From positions 67,635,351 through 67,699,350 of the forward strand of contig CM054141.1 of assembly GCA_028751875.1 (NCBI GenBank): a stretch of DNA of 64,000 bases. The letters are read 5' to 3'. Shown piece after piece: positions 54,752 to 64,000 of the stretch. Source of the DNA: Rapana venosa (Eukaryota; Mollusca; Gastropoda; Neogastropoda; Muricidae). Position numbers and translations under genes: made by a program. Under the pieces are notes generated by a model, which saw only the letters and a list, made by a program, of their open reading frames with translations, did not search any database and was not told the origin of the DNA. Each line of letters begins with the position of its first letter. Within the stretch, counting starts at the first letter, position 1.

Positions 54752-55330
54752 GCGTTGCATTGCATTGCAATGTCTTGCCTCGTCTTGTCTCGTTTTGCCT
54801 TGCCTTCCCTTGCCTTGCTTTTATCTTGCCTTGTCTCTCTTGTCTTGCCTTGCCTTGCCTTGCCTGTCTTTCCTTTCCTTGTCTTTCCTTGCCTTGTCTT
54901 CCCTTCCTGCCCTATCTGCCTGCCCTCGCCTCTGCTGCCTTCCTTTCCTGCCTTGCTTGTCTCATCTTGTCTGCTCGTCTAGCTTGCCATGCTTAGAATT
55001 TTCTGCGTGTATTGGTGCTCATCTGATGCTTGCCTCCCTTGTCTTGGCCTTTCCTGCCTTGCTTATCTCTCGCCTTGTCTTGTCTATCTTGTCTTGCCGG
55101 TCTTGTCTTGCGTGCTTTATCTTGCCTTGTCTGTCTGCATCTTGTCTTGGCCTTGGGCGTCGTCTTGTCTTGCTTTTACTTGCCATGTCTTGCCTTGCCT
55201 CGTCTTGTCTTGGCCCTTCTTGGCTTGCTTTATCTTGCTAGTTTTTCTTAACTGCCCTGAGCCTGCCCTGCGCCCATGCCCTGCGCCCCGCCCTGCCTGC
55301 CTGCTTCTGTCCTGTGCTATCATTGCCTGT
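54752..55330 (+). repeat. Degenerate (CTTGY)n pentamer field
   Basis: About 580 bp built of CTTGC, CTTGT, CTTTC and CCTGC pentamers (such as TTGCCTTGCCTTGCCTTGCC). The open frames on both strands with Leu/Cys/Ser repeats come from the pentamer. Confidence 0.92.
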
Positions 55331-55358
55331 GCCTGGTCTTGCTAAACACTTTCTCAAT

Positions 55359-55845
55359 CACGAAACTTTTCCACGTGAATCCGGGCTGCTCTCACCTGGA
55401 GAAAACGCATCACCCCACAAAGCAGCGTCACCCCCCAACCCCAACCCCCACTTTTTTGGGGGGGGGGGGGAGGGGAGATGGGGGGGGGGGGGGGGCATTT
55501 TCACAGTCTGCACATATTTTCGTTTCCTTGTGAGTGTGGCAATTGGTGTGTTTTTTTCACACTTGGCAAAAGTTTATTCCCATTAACTCTTTAGAGCTAT
55601 ACTACAGAGAAATGTAAACAAAAATGTTTTGCAAGGGATAACACTCTTGTTGCCGTGGGTTCTTTCACGTGTGCTAAATATATGCCAAGTGCGGGATTTC
55701 ACCTTATTGCTTCACCCGAGAGACAAGCACGTAGATCACAAGAGATGGCCCAATGGATAGAAGACAAGTTGTAAGGGTTGCTGGCGGGAATCAAACCCGC
55801 CACCTCTCCGCTTTCCAGACAGGTGCGTTACCTCTGGGCCTCAGC
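55359..55845 (-). mobile_element. SINE A, near full length, interrupted by poly-G
   Basis: Left part: GTGAATCCGGGCTGCTCTCA. It is then broken by C/G homopolymers at 55430-55496, and continues with ACTCTTGTTGCCGTGGGTTC, TTCACGTGTGCTAAATAT and TTCACCCGAGAGACAAGC. The complement of 55785-55845 is the tRNA-like head (A-box-like GAGGTAACGCACCTGTC and B box GGCGGGTTTGATTCC). Confidence 0.82.
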
Positions 55846-56033
55846 TGTTGCCAGCAAAGTGTCTGGAAAACAGAAAGGGGTGGAAAACGGGTGGCAAAAA
55901 GGGGTGGCAAACCGGGTGGATGTCATAAATCTGGGTGAAGGCGAGGGTAGACAGCTGGAAGATCGCCAGACCAAGATTATGTTTCTTCTTCATCTTTTGT
56001 CTGTGTGTCTGCCTATCTGTGTCAGATAGTCCG

Positions 56034-56034
<1 letters not shown>

Positions 56035-56103
<69 letters not shown>

Positions 56104-56345
56104 TGTGCGCGCGCGCGTGCATGTGTATGTGTGTGTATGTGTGTGTGCATATCTGTGTCTGTGTCTGTGTGTGTGTCCGAGTGTGTGTGTGTGTGCGTGC
56201 ATCTGTGTATCTATGCGCGCGCGCGTTCATGCTTGTGTGTGCGTGCGTGTGTACTTAACTGCGTATGTGGGTGCGTACTAAACTGCCTACGTGCATACAG
56301 GCATGCCTTCGTGTGGTTGTTTGTGTGTGTGTGCGTGTACTGCAC
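56035..56345. repeat. (GT)n-rich block with GC and CG variants
   Basis: Pure GT at 56035-56103 (one slip), then GTGCGCGC, GTATGT and GTCTGT variants to 56345. Confidence 0.95.
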
Positions 56346-56429
56346 ACGTAGGTGCAACAACCCTCGCACGCAAGAATCGCCCACAACATGGTAAGTGTGC
56401 ACGCTTCCAGTGTTTAGCAGTGTAGTAGT

Positions 56430-56745
56430 AAATAATAATAATGTATGGAATTTATATAGCGCTGAATCTTGTAAAGCAACAAATCAAAGCGCTCAGATTT
56501 CATTTCATACCACTTTAAGTCACGGCAGATTTCTCTCCGTGAAATTCGGGCTGCTCTCCCCGGGGAGAGCGGGAGAACGCGTCGCCACTTAGCGCTGCGC
56601 CACCCTTTTTTTTTTTTTTTTTTCATATCTGCAACTGTATTTGTTTCCCTATCAGAGTGGCTTTTTTCTAAGAATTTTGCCAGGGACAACTCTCTTGTTG
56701 CCGTGGGTTCTTTTACGTGCGCTAAATAATTACGTGTAACACACG

Positions 56746-56776
<31 letters not shown>

Positions 56777-56917
56777 TAGCGCCCAGACCACCACTCATGG
56801 TCTAATGGATGGGGGAAAAGTTTCCGGTCCAAACGGGGTACGAACCGCCGCACACTTCAGACCCGGACTTTTCGCTTTCTAGACAGGCGCGTTACCTCTA
56901 GACCACCGATCCACACT
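56430..56917 (-). mobile_element. SINE A, reference copy
   Basis: From the plus-strand left: (AAT)n, TTTATATAGCGCTGAATCTT (L2-like 3' end), CACGGCAGATTTCTCTCCG, GGGCTGCTCTCCCCGGGGAG, a T run at 56606-56624, TCTCTTGTTGCCGTGGGTTC, TTTACGTGCGCTAAATAA, ACCTCGGTTTATCGTCTCAT (core), and the complement of a tRNA-like head with GGTGGTCTAGAGGTAACGCG (A box) and GCGGTTCGTACCCC (B box). Head, core, inner block and tail are all present. Confidence 0.9.
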
Positions 56918-57079
56918 ATTGCCACAAACGCGTCGCTCTAACTGCGTGAAACGGGGAGTTGAACCCCAGGCACGAAAAACTAACTCCCCTCTCCTGGTGG
57001 ATTAAAATCAAAGCCAGTAGCGCCTCCTTGTCTACAATGGTTCCTTTCTCTCTTTCACCCCAATTTGAATAATATCTTG
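56918..57079. other. Unassigned sequence
   Basis: GTTGAACCCCAGGCACG at 56959 might be another tRNA-like B-box complement, but no head could be built. Confidence 0.4.
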
Positions 57080-57087
57080 ACCAGCAA

Positions 57088-57215
57088 TCCCCCCCCCACC
57101 CCCCATTCCCCCCTCCCCGCGCGCACACACACACACACACGTCCCCTGGTGGTTCCAGACGTTGTACTTGTGCTCAGTCTCCCAGTCCTGTCCTGTCCTG
57201 TCCTGTCCTGTCCAC
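57088..57215. repeat. C-rich, (CA)n and (TCCTG)n tracts
   Basis: C runs to 57118, CA at 57123-57140, and the pentamer TCCTG repeated five times at 57186-57213. Confidence 0.93.
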
Positions 57216-57385
57216 AAGAGAGTGACAGTGTCACATGTCCCAAGTCTTTGTAAGCGCCCACTAATGACAAGTCAGGCTTTAGGGCTGTTTGTTGGTTGTG
57301 TGTCTGTCTCTATAGGCACTAGTTTACTTTTCATTTTTGTCATGGTTTTTTTTTCTCTTCTCTTTTCCACCCCTTTTTCCACAAG

Positions 57386-57820
57386 TTAAACTGGGACGTT
57401 AACACTGACGCTATTGTCAAAAAGGGACAACAACGTCTGTATTTTCTGAGGAAACTGAACTCATTTTTTGTAGACAAAAAGATCCTTTCCTTGTTTTACA
57501 AGTCTTACATAGAGAGTGTTCTAAGTTTTGCTTTCATTTGTTGGTACAATAACCTTAGTGTTAAAAACAAGAATGGCCTGCAGAGAATTGTAAGAATCTG
57601 CTCAAAAAAAATTGGAAAAGAACAAAGAGATCTCATGTCGTTTTGCAATCAGCAGCTTGTACGCAAAGCCACAGCCATTTTGGCTGATCCTTCCCATGCT
57701 TTGTTTCCAGAATTTCAAATGTTGCCTTCGGAACGCCGTTTTCAGTGTCCCATCAGCAAAACTAACAGAAAAAGAAATTCTTTTGTGCCAGTAAGCATTC
57801 GAATTCTGAATTCACAATGA
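57386..57820 (+). pseudogene. LINE reverse transcriptase C-terminal part
   Basis: An uninterrupted frame starts LNWDVNTDAIVKKGQQRLYF and runs through LRKLNSFFVDKKILSLFYKS, SVKNKNGLQRIVRICSKK, LPSERRFQ and NRKRNSFVPVSIRILNSQ to a natural stop at 57818-57820. QQRLYFLRKL, WY-NLS, LQRIV and the closing RNSF-P-I pattern are typical of the thumb and C-terminus of CR1/Rex1-type LINEs. The polymerase core is missing, so the copy is 5'-truncated, but no stop or frameshift has built up, which suggests a fairly young insertion. Confidence 0.85.
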
Positions 57821-58326
57821 TGTTGACCTACCTAGTTTTTACATTTCTCTGAATTATCTGCCTGATTGTCATTGTTACGAGTGTAGTCAATACATAATTG
57901 TGTGTGTGTGTGTGTGGGTGGGTGCGTGGGTGTGTGAAATAAGTCGTGTTCTAGTCAACTGTCTTAAAACATTGAATTCATATATTGGTGCATGGTGTGG
58001 GTGTGCGTGGGCGTGTTCGCACACACACGTACGTGCGTGTGTACGTGCTGGTATATGCGTGCGTAAAAAATAAGTTTTTTATGTCTTCTAGTCAATGGGT
58101 TTTAAAATTGTGTTCACAATTGATGTGTGTGCGTGCGGGCGTTTGCGTGTGTGTGCGCATGCGCGCGTGTGTGTGGTGTGTGTGTGTTCGTGACATTTTA
58201 TTTGAAAACCAATATGAAATATAGCTTTTGTGTCTTTGATATATTTTATGAGTATCAATCTGCCTGTCAGTATTGTAATTGCCCTTCATGGGATGATTAA
58301 AGTGTTTTTGACTTGACTTGACTTGA
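57821..58326 (+). mobile_element. LINE 3' untranslated region with (TTGAC)n tail
   Basis: It contains GT-rich stretches at 57900-57935 and 58123-58190. It ends with GGGATGATTAAAGTGTTTTT followed by TTGACTTGACTTGACTTGAC, a short pentamer tail of the kind made by the element's own reverse transcription. Confidence 0.82.
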
Positions 58327-58400
58327 CAAAACTGGTTTTATGATGGAAAACAAGTTGGAAAATATATATAAATACACACACATGTACGCACACACACGCA

Positions 58401-58404
<4 letters not shown>

Positions 58405-58457
<53 letters not shown>
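58405..58457. repeat. (AT)n microsatellite
   Basis: AT tract of about 50 bp. A G run follows at 58507-58520. Confidence 0.96.
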
Positions 58458-58459
<2 letters not shown>

Positions 58460-58727
58460 GCACGCACGGCACGCGCGGGGACACCACAAACACACACACA
58501 CACACAGGGGGGGGGGGGGTGGGGGGGTGGAGGGAGGAAGGGGAGAGAGAGAGCGGGAGGGAGGGAGAGAGAAAGAACTTAAAATGATTTAAAATGTGGT
58601 AGGCTCCTGTAAGCCCATTCACATGGGAACAGTGGGGAGGGGGCAGTGCCAAGAAAAGAAACATTCCAAAACATGACATATTCAAAACAGTTGACATAAT
58701 CGCATGGCACCACATCATGGAACGACA

Positions 58728-58783
58728 CAGAGAGAGAGAGAAGAGAGAGAGTGAGAGGAGAGAGAGAGAGAGAGAGAGGAGGA

Positions 58784-58820
<37 letters not shown>

Positions 58821-58827
58821 AGAGAGA
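58728..58827. repeat. (GA)n microsatellite
   Basis: GA repeats that directly continue the GAACTC tail of the LINE end to the right. Confidence 0.96.
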
Positions 58828-58928
58828 AGAACTCGAACTCGAATGTTTTATTGAGGATGTTTGGATAAATAAGCCAGTGGCTTCTTTACAACCAGGCCCT
58901 CATCAAAAAGAAGGGGAAAAAATAGTAA
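58828..58928 (-). mobile_element. LINE 3' tail with (GAACTC)n end
   Basis: GAACTCGAACTCGAATGTTT, GATAAATAAGCCAGTGGCTT and CTTTACAACCAGGCCCTCAT. The complement ends CATTCGAGTTCGAGTTC, as at 31431-31454, and then runs into (CT)n. Confidence 0.82.
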
Positions 58929-58959
58929 AAATACCCCTTGATGGGAGTAATATCAGATC

Positions 58960-59162
58960 GGGGACTGAGAGAGAAAAGAGAAGAGAGAGAAAGAGGAGAG
59001 AGAGAGAGAAGAGAGAGAACGTGAAGATGAGAGGGAGAGTGGAGGAGAGGGGAGAGAGGGAGAGCGAGAAGGGGGGGGGAGGGGAGGGGGGGGAGGGGAG
59101 GGGGAGAGGGGAGGGGGGGGGGGGGGGGGGGGGGGGAGGAGGAGGGGGGGGGGGGGGGGGGA
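58960..59162. repeat. GA-rich and poly-G block
   Basis: GAGAA-rich to 59060, then G runs broken by single A (longest near 59117-59137 and 59146-59160). Confidence 0.94.
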
Positions 59163-59369
59163 GTTGTAAGGAAAAACCAAAGCCAAAACCATTTATGCCG
59201 CTACAAGCGTATCTAAGTCAGCAGGAAATTGTGGGTGTTTGAATGCCTTGTGTCAAATTGGATCTGGCTTGTACGTACATGTGTCACGCTGCCTTTGATG
59301 CCGATAAACCGTAACTCTATCCTTCAGTTTTTCAGTTTGATAAAACACGTTTTTGCTTGTGAGTGAGTG

Positions 59370-59500
59370 AGCGTGTGTGAGTGAGTGAACGTGAGAGAGA
59401 GTGAGTGAACGAGAGAACTCGAACTCGAATATTGTAATGAGGGTAATTGGATAAGCCAGAGGCTTCTTTACACCAGGCAGGCCCTCATGGGGGAAAAAGT
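59370..59500 (-). mobile_element. Second LINE 3' tail with (GAACTC)n end
   Basis: GAACTCGAACTCGAATATTG, GATAAGCCAGAGGCTTCTTT and ACCAGGCAGGCCCTCATGGG match the copy at 58828. GTGAGTGA and GAGAGA repeats adjoin the tail at 59360-59413. Confidence 0.8.
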
Positions 59501-59929
59501 GAAACAAACATAAATAAACCAATTGATCAACAAACAAGATAATGTCAAAAAGCAAAGAAATGAATCATTCAAATTGCCATTCAATTATTGACTGAAGTCA
59601 TGAAATCAAAGAAAGATCAAGAAGAAACCAATCGAATAATAAAAAAAACCGTTAAACAGCAAACCCATCCTGACACCCGTCCCCCAAAAGATACCTCCCC
59701 AAAAACAACACACCACACTCACACACACGCACGACGCGGCGCAACCACGCACAAACACACACACACCATCCCACCACACGGTACTTGACGGAAACCAAAA
59801 ACTGGGCTGGAACAAACAAAATCGTCAGGGTATAAATCCTTAAAAGCATTTCCTCCATATCTTTACGCTTTGTCGTAATCATCAATAATAAGCCAACCAC
59901 ATTACACCGTCAAACCAAACACAGAGAGA
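59501..59929. other. Unassigned sequence with short CA stretches
   Basis: Part of 59501-59620 may belong to the minus-strand LINE. CA/ACGC-rich at 59708-59768. Nothing else was recognised. Confidence 0.45.
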
Positions 59930-60285
59930 GGAGAGGAAGAGTTTGGAAAGGGGAGGAGGAAAAGGAGAGTGGAGAGAAAAGAAGAGGGGGAGGGTAGGGG
60001 AGGTGGGGAGAGGGGGGGGAGAGGAAGCAGAGAGAGGGGGGGCGGGGGGGAAGAGAGAGAAGGGGAAGTGGCAGAGGAGAGAGAGGAGAAGAGAGAGGGG
60101 AGGGGAGAGGAGAGAGATTTAGAGATAGAGAGAGAGAATTTTCTGCCCGTCTGTCTGTCTGTCCTGTCTCTTCTGTTCTGTCTGGTCTGTCTGTTGTCTG
60201 TTCTGTCTGTCTGTCTTTTCTGTCTCTCTCTCTTCTCTCTTCTCTCTCTCTCTCTCTTTCTCTCTCTTTTTCCTCTCTCTTTATA
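59930..60285. repeat. Purine-rich then pyrimidine-rich block
   Basis: GGAGA-rich to 60138, then CTGTCTGTCT and CT-rich to 60285. The two halves are roughly complementary and could fold back on each other. Confidence 0.9.
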
Positions 60286-60720
60286 TATTACCCCTAACAA
60301 GGGGCCCCTTTTAATTTCTAGCAGAATAGAGCACTTGAGCAAACAAATTGCCAGGAGGTCAGCGAGCATTTGGGGGAGGGAGGGGAGACCGATTTGACTT
60401 CCTAGCGGCCAAATATCATGGCCCAATTAGCGTGGACATGGCCCAAATATTGACACTGCCCCGTGAGGCTACCCACACTGACCGGGAAGGAAAAGCAGCC
60501 TGCCCGGAATGCCCAGAAGGCTTTTGTCCCTGTACTGTGGGGAAATTTGGGAAATTTCCCGCCATGGGTTATATCCTGAGTTGCCTGCCTGCCTGTCTGT
60601 CTGTTTTTGGAAGAATGTTGCAGATTGGTTTTTGGGTGGGTCTGAGTGTTTGGCCGTGTGGTGACCACATCTTCTTCAAAGTCAAAGTCAAAGTAAAAGT
60701 ATAGTTTCTGATGGTACATT
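60286..60720. other. Unassigned sequence
   Basis: (AAAGTC)n at 60677-60702. No family recognised. Confidence 0.4.
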
Positions 60721-60850
60721 AATAAAGCAGCGAGGAGAGGAGTGGGCACACCTCAATATACTGGCCCCTGGAGAAGCTGAGGTCTCTGACCACCTATGGC
60801 TCCCCTACGACCATTATTATAGGTTATGGGACACCTTTACCTTTTGCATT
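60721..60850 (+). mobile_element. SINE C 3' fragment
   Basis: AAAGCAGCGAGGAGAGGAGT, CCTCAATATACTGGCCCCTG, GAGAAGCTGAGGTCTCTGAC and GGGACACCTTTACC. It ends 10 bp before the next, near-complete copy, so two SINE C copies lie head-to-tail. Confidence 0.85.
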
Positions 60851-60860
60851 AAATAATTAA

Positions 60861-61157
60861 GGAATCGGAATAGCTCAGTGGTCAGAGCACTCGTTTTCCC
60901 CAAGCTAAGGTTAAGCAGCGTTGAGCGTGGTTACCAAGTGGATAGGTGACCGTTTGCGCGCCTTGGCTTCAGTTCAGTTCCCCAGTTCCCCCAGCTGTAA
61001 ATGGGTATCTGCCCTCTTTTAGAATCAGGGAAGGTAAAGCAGCGAGGGAGAGGAGATGGGCGCCGCCCTCAATATGCTGGCCCCTGGAGAAGCTGAGGTC
61101 TGACACCTCACCCCTCAACAGCCTCCTAAGTTATGGGGACACCTTTACCTTTTAAAT
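60861..61157 (+). mobile_element. SINE C, reference copy with tRNA- and 5S-like head
   Basis: It begins GGAATCGGAATAGCTCAGTG, then GTCAGAGCACTCG, a tRNA D-arm/A-box-like start. At 60904-60952 comes AAGGTTAAGCAGCGTTGAGC, GTGGTTACCAAGTGGATAGG, TGACCG, which follows the internal control region of 5S rRNA. The body continues CAGTTCCCCCAGCTGTAAAT, GGAAGGTAAAGCAGCGAGGG, GAGATGGGCGCCGCCCTCAA and ends GGGGACACCTTTACC. No T-arm of a tRNA is seen, so the promoter looks like tRNA start plus 5S-type inner boxes. Confidence 0.88.
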
Positions 61158-61447
61158 TGAACAAGCAAAGCTTTTGTTTTCTTTCATCAAGTCGAATTTT
61201 TTCCCCAAATGGTACATTAAATCAGCAATGCATTTGGGTTTTTTTCTTTTTTCATGAACCCATTCTTCTGAGAAAAGAACACAAAGGAAAATGAGATAAA
61301 GAAGAAAGAGACAACTAACTCAAAAACAAAAATATATGCAATACAATAAAATAAACATAGAGATCTAGTGATAAATCAATACAAATAAAGACGAATAGCG
61401 TAAGAATATCTCTTTTTCACCCGTTCTTCCACGCACGGACATAACAG

Positions 61448-61452
<5 letters not shown>
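61158..61452. other. Unassigned AT-rich sequence
   Basis: Nothing recognised. Confidence 0.4.
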
Positions 61453-61482
<30 letters not shown>

Positions 61483-61490
61483 CGTGCGTG
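61453..61490. repeat. (GT)n microsatellite
   Basis: GT tract then GCGTGCGTG. A CA tract lies at 61626-61647. Confidence 0.95.
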
Positions 61491-61679
61491 TGGGGGTGTT
61501 CGTGCGGACAGGATACCTCCTAGCATACAGACACACTGACTGACATATTGGTCAGCGGACAAGCTTCCGGCTGACAGACTTCCTTTGACGGCCGAATCAC
61601 ACAGACAGCTTGACATAGCTGCCTCCACACACACACACACACACACTATCACTACACCCCCCCCACCACACACACACTA

Positions 61680-62204
61680 ACCCACCCATCACTGACGACC
61701 ATCATCACCCTTTCATGACTACTGTCCTGAAGAAAAAGACAAAGACGTCAGTCGTCCACAACCTCTATAGATATTATTATTCCCTATTGACCGACTTTCT
61801 TAGTCCACACACCAAAGGGGCGCAACCATCGCTTGTCAACTTCCCTTCCCCCCATGCATCTTCTTCACTATCGTCAACCCTTCCCCATCCCTTCACACAC
61901 TCACACACACACACACACACACGGCCCTCCCATGCGTTCTACGGCTGAGCGATCACGAAGTCGGGAGTCAATGGAGGTGGTTAGATAACGACGCTGGGCT
62001 TTTGTCGACATACGTCTCTCCTCTTTCGTCATTCTCTGACGTAAGCCCACTAAAGCGTCATCAAGATGACGTGCCAAACTGACTTCGAATTTAAAGACTT
62101 GAACTGTGTGTACAGTGGAACTAGGCTATAGTCATTGTGGAGCTGAGAGTGTATGAACTGCGAACAAACGTCTGGAAATTCCTTCTTCAGTCCAACGGAA
62201 GTAT
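61680..62204. other. Unassigned sequence
   Basis: Short (CA)n at 61899-61921. No gene or element was recognised. Confidence 0.4.
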
Positions 62205-62445
62205 TGTGTGTTGAACTGTATTGTATTATATTGTACTGTACGAAACTGTATTGTTGTACTGTACTGACTTCTATTGTAGTATATTGAATTGTATAGCATT
62301 GTATACCTCCTGATGTCGCAGTAGATTTCTCTGCAGAAAATTCCGGACGCTCTTCCCAGGGAAATTGTGTCGCCACAAGAGCAGCGCCACTTCCCTCTAA
62401 TTTTCCCTGTCTGCATATGTATGTTTCCCAATGACGGTGTTTCCC
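62205..62445 (-). mobile_element. SINE A 3' part with pentamer tail
   Basis: 62205-62305 is a degenerate TGTAT/TGTAC pentamer tail. The body follows: GATGTCGCAGTAGATTTCTC, TCCGGACGCTCTTCCCAGGG and GTCGCCACAAGAGCAGCGCC. It is the best example, with those at 13690 and 34139, of this tail type. Confidence 0.8.
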
Positions 62446-62564
62446 GACTCCCCCCTCCCCCTATTATTTTAGCTTTTGTTTGGTTTGCTTGCCTTTTGGG
62501 GGTATTGTTTATTTGTTTTATATTGTCAGGTTTTTTGGGTGCTTTTTGTTTGTTTGTTTGGGTC

Positions 62565-62660
62565 TGGGTCTCTCTCTCTCTCTCTCCCTCTCTCTCTCTT
62601 CTTTCGCTTCTTCTCTCTCTCTCTCCCTCCCTCCCTCCCTTATTTCTTTTTTTTTCCACT
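62565..62660. repeat. (CT)n, (CCCT)n and T-rich tract
   Basis: CT repeats, CCCT repeats and a T run. Confidence 0.92.
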
Positions 62661-62819
62661 TGGAAGTGTGTCAGAACGTGCTGGGGAAAATTGAAGAAAG
62701 AAAAATCCTGAAATACTATAAACAGATTCCATGTCACCGTGTGCAGTTTCTCCCATATAACAGCGCCTCCTTACACATCCACCCCCCTACCACTCATACC
62801 AACACACTGGGCTCGTTCC

Positions 62820-63535
62820 TCAGTTCTACCACCCCACACTACTACCACACTCACTTACCTACCTACACACACTCCTACCTACACTACACTACCACTACAC
62901 ACAACCGACTCACTCCTACACACCGACCACACCACACCACACCACACCACACCACCTACCACCCTACACCTACACACTACACCTACCCTACCCTACACTA
63001 ACTTACACTACACCTACACTACCCTACACTACCACCTACCCTACACTACACTACCCTACACTACACTACACTTACACTACCTACACTACACTACACTACA
63101 CTACACTACACTACACTACACTACACTACACTACACACTAACACTATACACTACCCTACACTACACACACTACAACATACACCACACCCAACACACCACA
63201 CTACACTACACTACCCTACCACTACCACTACCCTACACCACTACCACTACCACTACCCTACACTACCTACACTACACTACACTACACTCCACACTACACC
63301 ATACTACACCACACCACACCACACACACACCACTACCTACACCACACTACACTACACTACCTTACACCTACACTACACTACACTACCCACCCTACCCTAC
63401 CCTACACTACCCACCCTACACCACACCAACATCACACCACACCACACTACCCCACACCACACCCAACACCACACACACACCACACCACACCACACCACAC
63501 CGCACCACACCACACTACACCACACCACACACACT
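62820..63535 (+). repeat. (CACTA)n/(CCACA)n pentamer field
   Basis: About 700 bp of pentamers, mostly CACTA in the middle (63060-63135 is nearly pure) and CCACA at both ends, with CCTAC variants. The 304-codon frame over it (Thr/Tyr/His/Leu) is compositional. Confidence 0.95.
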
Positions 63536-63763
63536 ACACTGCCACAGCCTAGCTAAAGACCTCAGCTGGAACATGGGGCCAGGCCAGTTAATCAGCTTGA
63601 TTAACCAGCGAAGTCAACTGCCACACACCGGTGTGAATGGAACCCTCTCCTGACCTCTGGGTGTTCTCTCCCTTTCCACAGCCGGCTGGAACAATGGGCC
63701 ATCTGCAAGAGGGTTCCTTCCCTCTTCCTGCCCAGAGCCTGTGCCCAGCTGTCAGCAGCTGCT
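63536..63763. other. Unassigned sequence
   Basis: CAGCTGGAACATGGGGCCA at 63562 and CGGCTGGAACAATGGGCCA at 63682 mark a 120-bp imperfect duplication. TTCTCTCCCTTTCCACAG at 63664-63681 resembles a plus-strand acceptor, but the frames after it close quickly. Confidence 0.45.
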
Positions 63764-63959
63764 GATATGATTACTGTGTCCACACAGACGGTGTGCGGCT
63801 GCCTGTCTCTTGTAATTACAGGAACAGGGACATTACTTCCTACAAAACGTTATTTGACAAAGATATGATTGCCGTGTCAATACAGACAGTGTGTGGCTGC
63901 CTGTCTCCTGTGATTACAGGAGCAGGGACATTACTTGTCACTAAACGTTATTTGACAAT
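63764..63959 (+). repeat. 98-bp tandem duplication
   Basis: Units at 63764 and 63862 start GATATGATTRCYGTGTC and end AAACGTTATTTGACAA. Each carries a hairpin (CCTGTCTC, then TGTRATTACAGGARCAGG). A decayed third start follows, so the array may continue past the window. Confidence 0.92.
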
Positions 63960-64000
63960 GTAATCATCGTAGTGACGCGATTTGACAAATCAAGTTTTGT

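Noticed and set aside
56826..56917. Functional tRNA gene on the minus strand
   Set aside because: The A and B boxes are good, but the acceptor and anticodon stems do not close and the sequence continues into the SINE A core. It is a SINE head. The same holds for 12455, 20825, 29600, 33598 and 48951.
60904..60952. A 5S rRNA gene
   Set aside because: Only the internal promoter part resembles 5S, it sits within a repeated SINE, and the rest of the gene is missing.
62739..63653. 304-codon frame rich in Thr/Tyr/His
   Set aside because: It is the translation of the CACTA pentamer field.

Overview
The window reads as nuclear DNA of a marine or aquatic mollusc, most likely a gastropod. This is inferred from three things. 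Short interspersed elements with a tRNA-like head and a shared core are abundant. Decayed non-LTR retrotransposon 3' ends are of types common in molluscs. Microsatellite density is extreme: (CA)n, (CT)n, (GA)n, pentamers and runs of G or C above 30 bases. No bacterial gene organisation, long intact gene, rRNA gene or convincing functional tRNA gene is seen. Most long open frames are simple-sequence artefacts.

The only host gene I can support lies on the minus strand. A 72-bp exon at 23871-23942 encodes the start of a SAM domain of the DLC1/STARD13/STARD8 family (Rho GTPase-activating proteins with a START domain), with acceptor and donor sites and phase 1 at both ends. Upstream at 43519-44002 is a possible first coding exon. 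It has an ATG in good context, a Thr/Ser/Ala/Val-rich repetitive peptide, a GTGAGT donor in phase 1 and a TATA/CCAAT-like region before it. If it joins the SAM exon, the window holds a promoter, exon 1, a 19.6-kb intron, exon 2 and more than 23.8 kb of the next intron. An alternative upstream exon at about 24.7 kb also fits the phase. The RhoGAP and START exons would lie beyond base 1.

Transposable elements fill much of the rest. Four LINE remnants lie at 6923-7706 (with a target-site duplication), 28130-28522, 30801-31454 and 57386-58326. Two more LINE 3' tails are at 58826-58925 and 59414-59500. SINE-like families, named here by me: A (copies near 2.7, 13.7, 32.3, 34.2, 47.4, 55.4, 56.4 and 62.3 kb), B (16.4, 19.7, 25.4, 29.3, 31.8, 33.2, 48.2, 51.4 and 54.4 kb), C with a tRNA-plus-5S-like head (6.5, 17.5, 37.0, 60.7 and 60.9 kb) and D-like (20.8 and 48.9 kb).

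Minisatellites: 56 bp (3290-4310), 122 bp x3 (6565-6922), 33 bp x28 (18785-19675), about 30 bp (30090-30345), 35 bp x22 (35500-36264), 89 bp x2 (38762-38939), 52 bp x5 (41021-41278), 16 bp x8 (42817-42945), 48 bp x3 inside the putative exon 1, and 98 bp x2 (63764-63959). At least two are internal expansions of dispersed repeats: the 33-bp array grew from a segment of SINE B, and the 35-bp array from an element whose unexpanded relative is at 39343-39450. The right end (62.8-63.5 kb) is a degenerate (CACTA)n pentamer field. I found no sign of a new enzymatic or defence system. The unusual content is in how repeats are born, tailed and amplified.
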